Shown piece by piece: positions 34,017 to 40,824 of a stretch of 40,824 nt of DNA; within the stretch, counting starts at the first letter, position 1; every line of letters starts with the position of its first letter. The notes beneath the pieces are model-generated. The model was not told where the DNA came from and ran no database searches. It saw only the letters and a list, made by a program, of their open reading frames with translations. The DNA lies in contig AUYT01000001.1 of NCBI GenBank assembly GCA_000447245.1, forward strand, positions 1 to 40,824. The letters run 5' to 3'. The position numbers and the translations under genes are program-made. This DNA is from a candidate division Zixibacteria bacterium RBG-1. GTDB lineage: Bacteria; Zixibacteria; MSB-5A5; DSPP01; RBG-1.

Positions 34017-34885
34017 ATTTCCAACATCCATACTCAGAACTTTTAAGAACTGACCGGCTGCCCCATATTTGGTGCCCGGGTTGTGGTTTAGGGATTGCCC
34101 TAGATTCTTTTTGCATGGCTATAGCTGAGATGAAACTTCCCTTAGATAAGCTGGCTGTCATTTCCGGCATCGGTTGTTCCGGCCGCATCGCCGGCTACTT
34201 AAACGTAGATTCTTTTCACACCACCCATGGCCGGGCCATCCCTTTTGCTACCGGATTACATTTAGCCAATCCTGAATTAAACGTAGTGGTCTTCTCTGGA
34301 GATGGAGACTTGGTAGGAATTGGCGGAAATCATCTCATCCATGCCGCCCGAAGAAATTTAAATCTGAAAGTGTTCTGCGTGAATAACTTTATTTACGGAA
34401 TGACCGGAGGCCAGATGGGACCAACCACACCTCCGGGAGCAATTTCTGCTACCTCTCCTTTTGGCAATATTGAATATGCCTTCAACTTACCTCATTTGGC
34501 AGCCAGTTGTGGGGCTGTGTATGTAGCCCGTTGGACAGTTTTGGATATTTTAAAATTAAAAAAGTCGATGCAGGAAGCTCTGAACAAAAAAGGTTTCAGC
34601 TTCATTGAGATTATCTCCCCCTGTCCCACTCTGTATGGTCGTTTTAACAATCAAAATACCGGAGTGGAGATGATGAGGTATTTTAAAACCCACACGGTTC
34701 ACAACCCCAAAGCCAATTTATCCGAGATTGAGATTTCTCATGGAGGTCAGATTGTGGTGGGGAAATTTCTGGACATTGAACGGCCGACTTTTATGGAGCT
34801 TTATCGCAAAGTGGTCCAGGAGAGAGTTAAAAGAACCTTAGACGAGAAATATGAGGAAAAAGCATATCCTCAGGAGCACACTTAA
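34013..34885 (+). CDS. korB: 2-Oxoacid:ferredoxin oxidoreductase beta subunit (Kor type)
   Basis: A 290-residue thiamine-diphosphate-binding subunit. Cluster cysteines occur in WCPGCG, GIGCSGR and SPCPTLYG. The ThDP motif runs from GDGDLVGIGGNHL to NNFIYGMTGGQ. It ends directly before korC. The full motif set indicates an active enzyme. Confidence 0.93.
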   Translation: MNFQHPYSELLRTDRLPHIWCPGCGLGIALDSFCMAIAEMKLPLDKLAVISGIGCSGRIAGYLNVDSFHTTHGRAIPFATGLHLANPELNVVVFSGDGDLVGIGGNHLIHAARRNLNLKVFCVNNFIYGMTGGQMGPTTPPGAISATSPFGNIEYAFNLPHLAASCGAVYVARWTVLDILKLKKSMQEALNKKGFSFIEIISPCPTLYGRFNNQNTGVEMMRYFKTHTVHNPKANLSEIEISHGGQIVVGKFLDIERPTFMELYRKVVQERVKRTLDEKYEEKAYPQEHT

Positions 34886-35425
34886 ATGAAAACTGAGATC
34901 AGAATTGCAGGCCTGGGTGGTCAGGGGGTAATTTTGGCTGGTTATATTTTAGGCAAAACAGCCACCATTTACCAAAATAAACATGCTACTTTAACCCAGA
35001 GTTATGGCCCGGAGTCAAGGGGTTCGGCTTGCTCGGCCTGTGTGATTATCAGCGATGAGGAGATTTTTTATCCGCACTTGACCAATACTGATGTGGGTAT
35101 CTTTATGTCTCAGGACGGGTACCATAAGTTCAACCGGGAAGCTAAAGATTCAGCCCTCTTATTTTTGGATTCTGATTTAGTTAAACCGGAAGAAAAGGAT
35201 GCCGGAAAACTGCTCTTTATTCCGGCTACTCAGATAGCCGAAAAATTGGGTAAAAAAATTGTAGCCAATATGGTGATTTTAGGTTTTCTGGCTCGGCATT
35301 CCGGGATTGTTACTCTGGAAGCTTTACGAGAAGCGGTAGGATCGATAGTTTCCAAAAAACATTTAGAATTAAATTTGAAGGCCCTATACCAAGGCTATAA
35401 CTACCAAGTCGAAAAAGTGAGGTGA
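34886..35425 (+). CDS. korC: 2-Oxoacid:ferredoxin oxidoreductase gamma subunit (Kor type)
   Basis: A 179-residue gamma subunit starting [20 protein letters not shown] with the [22 protein letters not shown] block. Unlike the PFOR gamma subunit in this window it has no added N-terminal domain, so the receiver fusion is specific to the por operon. Confidence 0.93.
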   Translation: MKTEIRIAGLGGQGVILAGYILGKTATIYQNKHATLTQSYGPESRGSACSACVIISDEEIFYPHLTNTDVGIFMSQDGYHKFNREAKDSALLFLDSDLVKPEEKDAGKLLFIPATQIAEKLGKKIVANMVILGFLARHSGIVTLEALREAVGSIVSKKHLELNLKALYQGYNYQVEKVR

Positions 35426-35429
35426 AATT

Positions 35430-35675
35430 ATGGCTTTATATATAACTGAGGAATGTATCATCTGTGATGCCTGTGTGGTTCCCTGTCCCAATCAAGCCAT
35501 CTCCCGGGGTCAGCCCTATGTGATTGACCCGGATAAATGCACCGAATGTGTGGGAGCTCACGATGAAAAGCAGTGCGTTAAAGTCTGCCCGGTGGACTGT
35601 ATTCTCCCGGACCCTAATCGGAGGGAACCCCAGGATGCACTCTTGGCTAAATATCAAAGATTACATCCGGCGTAG
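35430..35675 (+). CDS. YfhL-type 2[4Fe-4S] ferredoxin
   Basis: An 81-residue ferredoxin. The first cluster set is C9-C12-C15 with C19. The second is C37-C40, C49 and C53, with an eight-residue insert between the second and third cysteines and an extra Cys57. This [13 protein letters not shown]...CPVDCI pattern is typical of YfhL/Alvin-type low-potential ferredoxins. It is a plausible electron carrier between the oxoacid oxidoreductases, Nfn and complex I. It follows korC by four bases. Confidence 0.92.
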   Translation: MALYITEECIICDACVVPCPNQAISRGQPYVIDPDKCTECVGAHDEKQCVKVCPVDCILPDPNRREPQDALLAKYQRLHPA

Positions 35676-35725
35676 ATCTCGAGAAAGTCGGACTGAAATT
35701 ATTTATTTAAGAAAAAGGAGGAGAA

Positions 35726-36040
35726 ATGCTTTACGCTGCAATCGAACATAGGACGATCGAACCAGAAAATGTGGCTGACTTAGGTGCTTTTATGAATATC
35801 CTTTTGGAGAAATTGGCTTGCATTAAACAATTGCTGCAAAAGGGTAAAATTAAGTTTCATTATGCTTTTAAACAGGGTCATGGATGTATAACCATTTTTG
35901 AGGTGGGAAGCGAAAAAGAATTGAACCAGACTTTAGCGGAAATACCGACTGATGAGACTATGATTAAAAGAGAAATTTTTCAACTGTCCACCTTGGAAGA
36001 GGCTATAAACAATATCAGTCGCTATACTATCCAGGTGTAA
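35726..36040 (+). CDS. Small muconolactone-isomerase-like (dimeric alpha/beta barrel) protein
   Basis: A 104-residue protein. MLYAAIEHRTIEPENVADLG, FKQGHGCITIFEVGSEKELNQTLAEIP and a final strand resemble the ferredoxin-like fold of muconolactone delta-isomerase relatives. Those proteins form small dimeric barrels, many without known activity. It has a strong AAGGAGG site 50 bases after the ferredoxin and is probably the last gene of the nfn-kor transcript. I cannot assign a reaction. Confidence 0.65.
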   Translation: MLYAAIEHRTIEPENVADLGAFMNILLEKLACIKQLLQKGKIKFHYAFKQGHGCITIFEVGSEKELNQTLAEIPTDETMIKREIFQLSTLEEAINNISRYTIQV

Positions 36041-36200
36041 ACTTATGACAGATTTGTTTTAGTTAACGAAATTTGGAAGTATCCAAGCTAGGATTATAGC
36101 TGTTTTTAATATAGTTTTTAGCAATAGAGCTGAGCGGTAATTTCCATAAAGGAAATAAGGATGTTGAGACTGTACAAGAAAGATTTATTTTCTTAGATTT

Positions 36201-36530
36201 TTGAGTAATTTTCTCAATTTTATTTTTTGGGTTCCTCACACGATTCAACAGGCTTTTAGTTCCCTTAGAACTGGAGGAAGATTGGTGATGGTAAGGTGTT
36301 CTGCGGCGGATGTTTCCTTAAGCACGGCTCGCATAATGTATCGGGAGATGGAAATTATGGGTTCTTGGGGATGTAGACCAGTGGATTATCCCAAGATAAT
36401 GGAGTTAGTCAAGATTGGAAAACTTAAAGTGAAAGAATTGGTGACTGATAGATTTAAATTAGAGGAAATCAATGATGCTTTCGAACTTATGCGGAAAGGG
36501 GAATTCTTAAGGTCGGTCATAGTGTTTTAA
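36201..36530 (+). pseudogene. C-terminal remnant of a zinc-type alcohol dehydrogenase
   Basis: From about residue 12 the 109 residues match the C-terminal end of medium-chain (MDR) dehydrogenases: [41 protein letters not shown] and [25 protein letters not shown]. The roughly 230-residue N-terminal catalytic and zinc-binding part and most of the Rossmann fold are missing. No ribosome site is visible at the apparent ATG. It is a decayed gene between the energy operons and the second repeat copy. Confidence 0.75.
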
Positions 36531-36751
36531 GTTACCATAATTCTATTTCAACTATTAAATCTTACCAGTCAAGGAAACTGAGGGTTTTGACGCAAATATT
36601 TTCAAGAATCTTAGTATTAAACTTTATCTAACTAAAAAAAGTGTATCGTATGAGAATTCAAACTTTCTCTATGGTAAACCAAAATGAAGTTCCAATTCAG
36701 GAGATTCCCAGCTATAACTTCCAAGTCAATGACAAGCTGCTATATATTGCA
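36531..36751. other. Intergenic region between the dehydrogenase remnant and repeat copy B
   Basis: About 220 AT-rich bases. A 64-codon open frame (36641-36835) crosses into the repeat but has no family resemblance or good ribosome site. I see no RNA gene or promoter. Confidence 0.4.
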
Positions 36752-36960
36752 TGTGCCATATTTGTGCCACTTCTAAGTCAAAACAAACCAAAATGTGATT
36801 TTTGGGTTAGTTCAATCTACTTTGGTTTATCTTGACGTATTTAGTTATAAAACATAAACTTAAATTCGAATGAAATGCTAAATCGTTGTCATTTCTTATC
36901 TTCCTTTTGGGGCTTTTTTGCTCTGTCACGGCGGTAACACAAGTTCAAGTTCCCTCGGAA
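36752..36960. repeat. Long imperfect repeat, copy B, ending in a degenerate tRNA-Asp-like fragment
   Basis: Partner of the repeat at 11845-12058. About 86 of the first 98 bases match without gaps, and CTGTCACGGCGG lies at exactly the same offset (36923-36934). After that block the two copies diverge. Here a GTTCAAGT T-loop-like octamer can be made out, but stems no longer pair, so the tRNA part is decayed or replaced. The minus strand of 36754-36769 keeps the TGGCAC-N5-TGGC arrangement seen in copy A. Confidence 0.7.
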
Positions 36961-37190
36961 TCCAATCATATATTAAGTTGCTTTGGAACTGATGGTAAAG
37001 AGGGACAAATAAGAGCAGCATCAAATGAAAAGAGGCTAGCTTTCTAACCGGTTCTATAGTGACGACTACAAAGCCTGCAGGAATAGAATCAGTTGACGAA
37101 TTTCTGAAACAATCGTTCTTTTTGGTCTACCATCAAACTGTACTGTCAAACCTTCTATGATTCCTGTTAAAAACTGTAGCTTTTAAAAGT
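36961..37190. other. Intergenic region between repeat B and hypA
   Basis: About 230 bases with no recognisable gene on either strand. A roughly 38-codon minus-strand frame just after hypA lacks a start codon of good quality and resembles nothing I know. There is no hypB here. Confidence 0.4.
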
Positions 37191-37535
37191 CTATTCGTAT
37201 TCCAGTGAGTCTATCCTAAGCTCTTTGCCTGAGACTATCGCCAACGATCCTTTATCACAAGTAGGACAACATTCCAGTATTTTTTCAGCTTCAAATTCAT
37301 TCAGACAATTAGAACAGCTTAATTTCAGAGGAATTTCGTTAATTACCAATTTGGCAAATGCTATTTTACTATCTTTTTTGACTACTTCAAATCCAAATCG
37401 AAGCGCTTCTGCACTTACTCCCGCTAACTTACCCAAGGAGACGGAAATCCTTAGAGCTTTAAGGGGCTGATTGACTTGGGCTAATTTTTGCTCTACTTGC
37501 TCAATTAAATTCTGGGCAATTCCTACTTCATGCAT
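37191..37535 (-). CDS. hypA: [NiFe]-hydrogenase nickel insertion protein HypA
   Basis: A 114-residue protein if started at MHEVGIAQ (37535), which puts the essential nickel-binding His2 in place; a longer frame starting at 37577 would bury it. The zinc site is C74-x2-C77 and C90-x2-C93. HypA delivers nickel to the hydrogenase large subunit, normally with HypB. It starts one base after the hypE stop and is the last gene of the hyp cluster here. No hypB lies in the window. Confidence 0.93.
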   Translation of the reverse strand: MHEVGIAQNLIEQVEQKLAQVNQPLKALRISVSLGKLAGVSAEALRFGFEVVKKDSKIAFAKLVINEIPLKLSCSNCLNEFEAEKILECCPTCDKGSLAIVSGKELRIDSLEYE

Positions 37536-37536
37536 A

Positions 37537-38586
37537 TTAACAAATCCGAGGAAGGGGATCTCCAACCGGTAAATCAATTATTCTTTTAGTACCCAGATTG
37601 GTCTTCATATACACCAACCCTAAGGGGTTTTCAACGATCCTACCGATAACCGAACTATTCTTGCCCAAAGGATGTTGCTTCAGAAGACTGAGGACGATTT
37701 CGACTGACTCTGGTGAGGCAACTATAATGGCTTTTCCTTCGTTGGCCAGATGCAGGGGGTCAAATCCCATCAGTTCGCAGATTCCTTTAACCTCTGGCTG
37801 AATAGGTAAGGTCTCTTCGACTATCTCAATACCGAAGTTTCTTCGATTTGCTATTTCGTTTAGGGTTGCAGCAATTCCTCCCCGAGTGGGATCTCGCATA
37901 AAACGGATTTTTTCACCCAGGTTCCAAAGTGATTCCAAAAGCCTATATAAAGAGGCGCAGTCGCTTATCAGAGAGGTCTTGACCGGCAGATTCTGTCGAG
38001 CCACAAAGACCGCGGCCGCATGGTCTCCAATCGTACCGGTTACAATAATCTGGTCCCCAGGTTTGATCCGTTCTATAGAAAGGGAAGACTTCGTTCTAAT
38101 TAAACCAAGACCGGTGGTGTTGATAAAAATTTGGTCGGCTGCTCCCTTCTCCACTACTTTCGTATCACCAGCCACTATTTCACAACCGGTTTCACAAGCT
38201 ACCTTTTGCATTGAGTCTATTATTCTATTCAGAGTAGCCAAGGGTAATCCCTCTTCCAGAATGAATCCACAAGAAATAACCAGAGGCTGTGCTCCTACCA
38301 CGGCTAGGTCATTAATCGTGCCGGTGACCGCTAACTTTCCTATGTCCCCTCCGGGAAAAAATATCGGTCGCACCACATAAGAATCGGTGGAGAAGGCTAA
38401 TAGATGGGGGGGGAAAAATATTACTGCTGCATCTTCTAATCTGTCTAAAATACGGTTCCCAAATTTTGGCCTGATCAATTTATCAATCAGCTCTCGAGTC
38501 AGTTTCCCACCACTTCCGTGAGCTAACTTTATTACTTCTTTTTCTTTCAATTCAGCTCCCCATCTAGGGGTGGACTGGACTTTCAT
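37537..38586 (-). CDS. hypE: Hydrogenase maturation protein HypE
   Basis: HypE dehydrates the carbamoyl group on its C-terminal cysteine to cyanide for the NiFe active site. The sequence has the typical VIKLAHGSGGK opening, FSTDSYVV, GTINDLAVVGAQP, MRDPTRGG and a C-terminus ending DPLPRIC with the essential final Cys. The ATG at 38586 (MKVQSTPR) is preferred over one at 38625, which would only add 13 unlike residues. It overlaps hypD by 23 bases. Confidence 0.94.
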   Translation of the reverse strand: MKVQSTPRWGAELKEKEVIKLAHGSGGKLTRELIDKLIRPKFGNRILDRLEDAAVIFFPPHLLAFSTDSYVVRPIFFPGGDIGKLAVTGTINDLAVVGAQPLVISCGFILEEGLPLATLNRIIDSMQKVACETGCEIVAGDTKVVEKGAADQIFINTTGLGLIRTKSSLSIERIKPGDQIIVTGTIGDHAAAVFVARQNLPVKTSLISDCASLYRLLESLWNLGEKIRFMRDPTRGGIAATLNEIANRRNFGIEIVEETLPIQPEVKGICELMGFDPLHLANEGKAIIVASPESVEIVLSLLKQHPLGKNSSVIGRIVENPLGLVYMKTNLGTKRIIDLPVGDPLPRIC

Positions 38587-39676
38587 TTTCGATTTCTCTG
38601 GCTTGGTATAAAAAGTGAGTCCCACAGGTCCCTTCAGAAGAGACCATACAAGGACCTACCGGATGTTCCGGATTACAGGTATCTCCAAAAAGAGAACATT
38701 CTTCTGGTTCCTTTAAGCCTGTAATCACAGCCCCGCATATACAACCCTTGTGCTGGATGGGTTTGCCAATCTGGGCCGGGTAAACTAAGTCAGCATCCCA
38801 GTTCGAGAATTCCTCTCGAATTGACAGACCAGAGTTAGCAATTATACCCAGACCGCGCCATTCAGAATCGCTGCTGGTAAACACTCTTTCCAGCACTGCT
38901 AAAGCCTCCTGATTCCCTTCTGGTGAGACCGCCCTTCTGTATTGAACTTCTATTTCACATCTCCCCTCTACTATCTGTTTATACAGGAGGCAGATTGACT
39001 CTAATATATCCCCAGGCTCGAAACCGGATATCACCCCCCGCAAGTTACAATCCTGGGCTAGAAATTCATAAGGATTTTTTCCAATTATACAGCTTACATG
39101 ACCGGGTAATATTAGGCCTTGCAGATTTAGAAAAGGGTTGTTGGCGATTTTTTCTAAGGCTTGCGGTATAGTCTTGTGCCCACAAAGAACCATAAAGTTG
39201 GAAAGGTTGTGCTCTTTGGCTTTCAGGATGGCGGAAGCAACCAAAGGTGCGGTGGTCTCAAAACCTACTCCCAAAAACACTACTCTTTCCTCCGGGTTTC
39301 TCTTAGCCAATTCTAAGGCTTCTAACGGAGAATAAGTTAATTGCACCTTTCCTCCCTTGGTCTTGGCCTCAGCCAAAGAAGAGTAAGAGCCAGGGACTTT
39401 GAACATGTCTCCGAAAGTGGCTACTATAGTATGAGATTGTAAGGCGTACCAAATGGCTTTGTCCACCAATTCATTCGGGGTTACACAGACCGGGCAGCCC
39501 GGTCCGGAGATAAGCCTAGTTTTATGGCACAGAATCTGTTTAATCCCGGAGCGATAAATGGCCACTGTGTGAGTTCCACAAACTTCCATCAGATTCACCG
39601 GTTCTGGCAGTCTATGGCACAAGGATTTTACGCAAAATATCAAAGCCTTGATTTTCTCTTTTTCTGGTTCATTCAT
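38564..39676 (-). CDS. hypD: Hydrogenase maturation protein HypD
   Basis: A 370-residue iron-sulphur protein that, with HypC, carries the Fe(CN)2CO fragment. MEVCGTHTVAIYRSG, GPGCPVCVTP, FGDMFKVPGS, GFETTAP and LILPGHVSCIIG are all present, with the C-terminal cysteine region (KGCICGAVITG). It overlaps hypC by 4 bases. Confidence 0.95.
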   Translation of the reverse strand: MNEPEKEKIKALIFCVKSLCHRLPEPVNLMEVCGTHTVAIYRSGIKQILCHKTRLISGPGCPVCVTPNELVDKAIWYALQSHTIVATFGDMFKVPGSYSSLAEAKTKGGKVQLTYSPLEALELAKRNPEERVVFLGVGFETTAPLVASAILKAKEHNLSNFMVLCGHKTIPQALEKIANNPFLNLQGLILPGHVSCIIGKNPYEFLAQDCNLRGVISGFEPGDILESICLLYKQIVEGRCEIEVQYRRAVSPEGNQEALAVLERVFTSSDSEWRGLGIIANSGLSIREEFSNWDADLVYPAQIGKPIQHKGCICGAVITGLKEPEECSLFGDTCNPEHPVGPCMVSSEGTCGTHFLYQAREIENESPVHP

Positions 39677-39897
39677 TTTTCATCAATCTCCAGTATCTGC
39701 TTGAAAAGCTCCAAAGTGGATTCACCTTCTTCGGCAGATAGTTTTTGAATGGCAAAGCCGGCGTGGATGATCACATAATCACCAATCTTCACTCCTGGTA
39801 CTAAAGAGAGATTGATTTTCAGAAGCAGCTGGTTGACATCTAACCAGCCCCATTCTCCTTCAATTTTTTTGACTTTGGCTGGAACTCCTAAGCACAT
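39673..39897 (-). CDS. hypC: Hydrogenase maturation chaperone HypC
   Basis: A 74-residue protein starting MCLGVPAKV, which exposes the essential Cys2. A longer frame from 39966 would hide it and is rejected. The beta-barrel core GDYVIIHAGFAIQKL is typical. HypC shuttles the iron-ligand unit between HypD and the hydrogenase precursor. Start overlaps the hypF end by 10 bases. Confidence 0.94.
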   Translation of the reverse strand: MCLGVPAKVKKIEGEWGWLDVNQLLLKINLSLVPGVKIGDYVIIHAGFAIQKLSAEEGESTLELFKQILEIDEK

Positions 39898-40824
39898 AGA
39901 TTCTCCCTTTGATTGGCAATTATAGCTTGCCCAACAGACAGACCACCATCGTTGATGGGTATCCAAGAGTTAAAATAAACTTCGAAACCCAAACTGCTCA
40001 ACCGGCCATAACACCCTTCTAACAAAATTCGATTCATAAAACAACCACCTGACAGACAGACTCGGTTCAGGTCGTATTCTTTTTTTATCTTGAGGCAGAC
40101 CGAGCTGACCATTTCAATTATGGTGGTATGGAACTTATCTGCCATCTCTGATGGAGAAACTCCATCTTGTAAATCCTGGATTATTCCTTTTAGAGTAAGC
40201 CCTAGGTCAATTTTCCCTGGGCTTTCCTTGAAATCTAAAATATAAGGATAGCTTTCAACCCTATCTCCGTTAGCCAACATTTCCAGGGCAACAGCCGCTT
40301 CGCCTTCATAAGTAATCTCGGCCCGGTAGTTTAGCACCAGGCTAACCGCATCAAAGATTCGTCCCAGACTAGAACACAGGGGGGAATTCAAGCCAGACTG
40401 CAACATCTGAACCACCATTTTGGTCTTAGCAATCCCTAATTTTGAGATCAAAGGTAAATTTAAGTTATACATTTCTTCTCCAAACACATCCCACAGAAAA
40501 GAGACACTCATTTGAGCAGGCCTTAAGATAGCTGCTTCTCCGCCTGGCAAGGGAAGATATTTCAAGTGAGCTACTCTTTGGAAATATTTGCTATCCCCCA
40601 CCAAAAATTCTCCTCCCCAGATTCTCCCATCCCAGCCTAATCCGGTCCCGTCGAAGGCTACACCTATAACAGGTTCAGACAGACCGTGTTCTGCCATACA
40701 GGAAGCAATGTGAGCTTCATGATGTTGCACTCCTATTTTTTTGACTCCCTCCAAGTTTTGGACAAATTTAGTGGCTAGATATTCTGGGTGTAAGTCAAAG
40801 GCTGCAATCTCTGGTTTGATTTCA
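39888..40824 (-). CDS. hypF: Carbamoyltransferase HypF (partial, N-terminus outside window)
   Basis: The frame is open to the right edge and includes FDLHPEYLATKF followed by IGVQHHEAHIASCMAEHGL, the metal-binding HypF/Kae1-like domain. GVAFDGTGLGWDGRIWGGE and CLSGGCFMNRILLEGC follow, and the normal ending NDGGLSVGQAIIA is present. HypF makes carbamoyl-adenylate from carbamoyl phosphate and transfers it to HypE. Acylphosphatase, zinc-finger and YrdC domains should lie beyond the window. An internal TTG at 40754 is not the start. Confidence 0.95.
   Translation of the reverse strand, partial: EIKPEIAAFDLHPEYLATKFVQNLEGVKKIGVQHHEAHIASCMAEHGLSEPVIGVAFDGTGLGWDGRIWGGEFLVGDSKYFQRVAHLKYLPLPGGEAAILRPAQMSVSFLWDVFGEEMYNLNLPLISKLGIAKTKMVVQMLQSGLNSPLCSSLGRIFDAVSLVLNYRAEITYEGEAAVALEMLANGDRVESYPYILDFKESPGKIDLGLTLKGIIQDLQDGVSPSEMADKFHTTIIEMVSSVCLKIKKEYDLNRVCLSGGCFMNRILLEGCYGRLSSLGFEVYFNSWIPINDGGLSVGQAIIANQRENLCA

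Noticed and set aside
36641-36835. Plus-strand 64-codon frame as a gene
   Set aside because: It runs into the long repeat, has no ribosome site or family resemblance, and its second half is simply the repeat read in frame.
36982-37170. Short minus-strand open frame just after hypA, as a possible hypB fragment
   Set aside because: It is under 40 codons, lacks a good start and shows no P-loop or HypB motif.
37535-37577. Longer HypA starting at 37577
   Set aside because: It would bury the essential N-terminal Met-His and add residues that belong to the end of hypE.
1-40824. CRISPR array, insertion sequence with transposase, or prophage
   Set aside because: No regularly spaced repeats, transposase motifs or phage structural genes were seen. 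The only mobile signs are the tRNA-Asp repeats and the GIY-YIG unit.

Overview
The window is about 41 kb of AT-rich, gene-dense DNA from a Gram-negative-type bacterium with an anaerobic, ferredoxin-centred metabolism. The basis is Tat and c-type cytochrome export, pyruvate and 2-oxoglutarate ferredoxin oxidoreductases, an Nfn-type transhydrogenase, a complex I without NADH-input subunits, and [NiFe]-hydrogenase maturation genes. No rRNA or complete tRNA is present, so I cannot place it in a phylum. An uncultured candidate-phylum lineage is my guess.

Layout. (1) 1-11012, minus strand: a self-contained molybdoenzyme block. It holds a nitrite oxidoreductase/nitrate reductase (NXR/Nar)-like operon (gamma, alpha, beta, TorD-type chaperone), a Crp/Fnr regulator, a small cupin-like gene, an exported cupredoxin, and tatA-mobA-moaA-moaC. 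Three copies of the palindrome ATATGATTTAAATCATAT (one with a single change) sit at the three likely promoters, so the embedded regulator probably controls the whole block. A Moco-type riboswitch lies between mobA and moaA. (2) 11118-11753, plus strand: a divergent exported mono-haem protein sharing the first palindrome. (3) About 11.8-13.5 kb: a scarred zone with a tRNA-Asp 3' half, a broken GIY-YIG cassette, a second tRNA-Asp-derived repeat, a membrane protein and a PAP2 remnant. (4) 13.8-16.8 kb: a globin-coupled oxygen-sensor histidine kinase and an NtrC-type sigma-54 activator. (5) 17.2-30.0 kb: a por-nuo operon. Its first gene fuses a receiver domain to the PFOR gamma subunit, and it is preceded by a good sigma-54 promoter. 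(6) 30.3-36.0 kb: nfnAB-korDABC-ferredoxin plus a small alpha/beta-barrel protein, again behind a sigma-54 promoter. (7) 36.2-37.2 kb: an alcohol dehydrogenase remnant and a second copy of the roughly 180-bp repeat that ends in a tRNA-Asp-like fragment. (8) 37.2-40.8 kb, minus strand: hypF-C-D-E-A.

Working model (inference). Oxygen or redox state read by the globin kinase sets phosphorylation of the NtrC-type activator. The activator switches on two sigma-54 operons that oxidise 2-oxoacids to reduced ferredoxin, feed it to complex I, and balance it with NAD(P)H through Nfn. Under anoxia the Fnr-like protein induces a periplasmic NXR/Nar-like enzyme with its cofactor synthesis and export factors as a possible electron-acceptor branch. 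The least ordinary items are the receiver-PorG fusion, the paired sigma-54 promoters beside a globin kinase, the three-box Fnr regulon with an embedded riboswitch, and the tRNA-Asp/GIY-YIG repeat structures about 25 kb apart.
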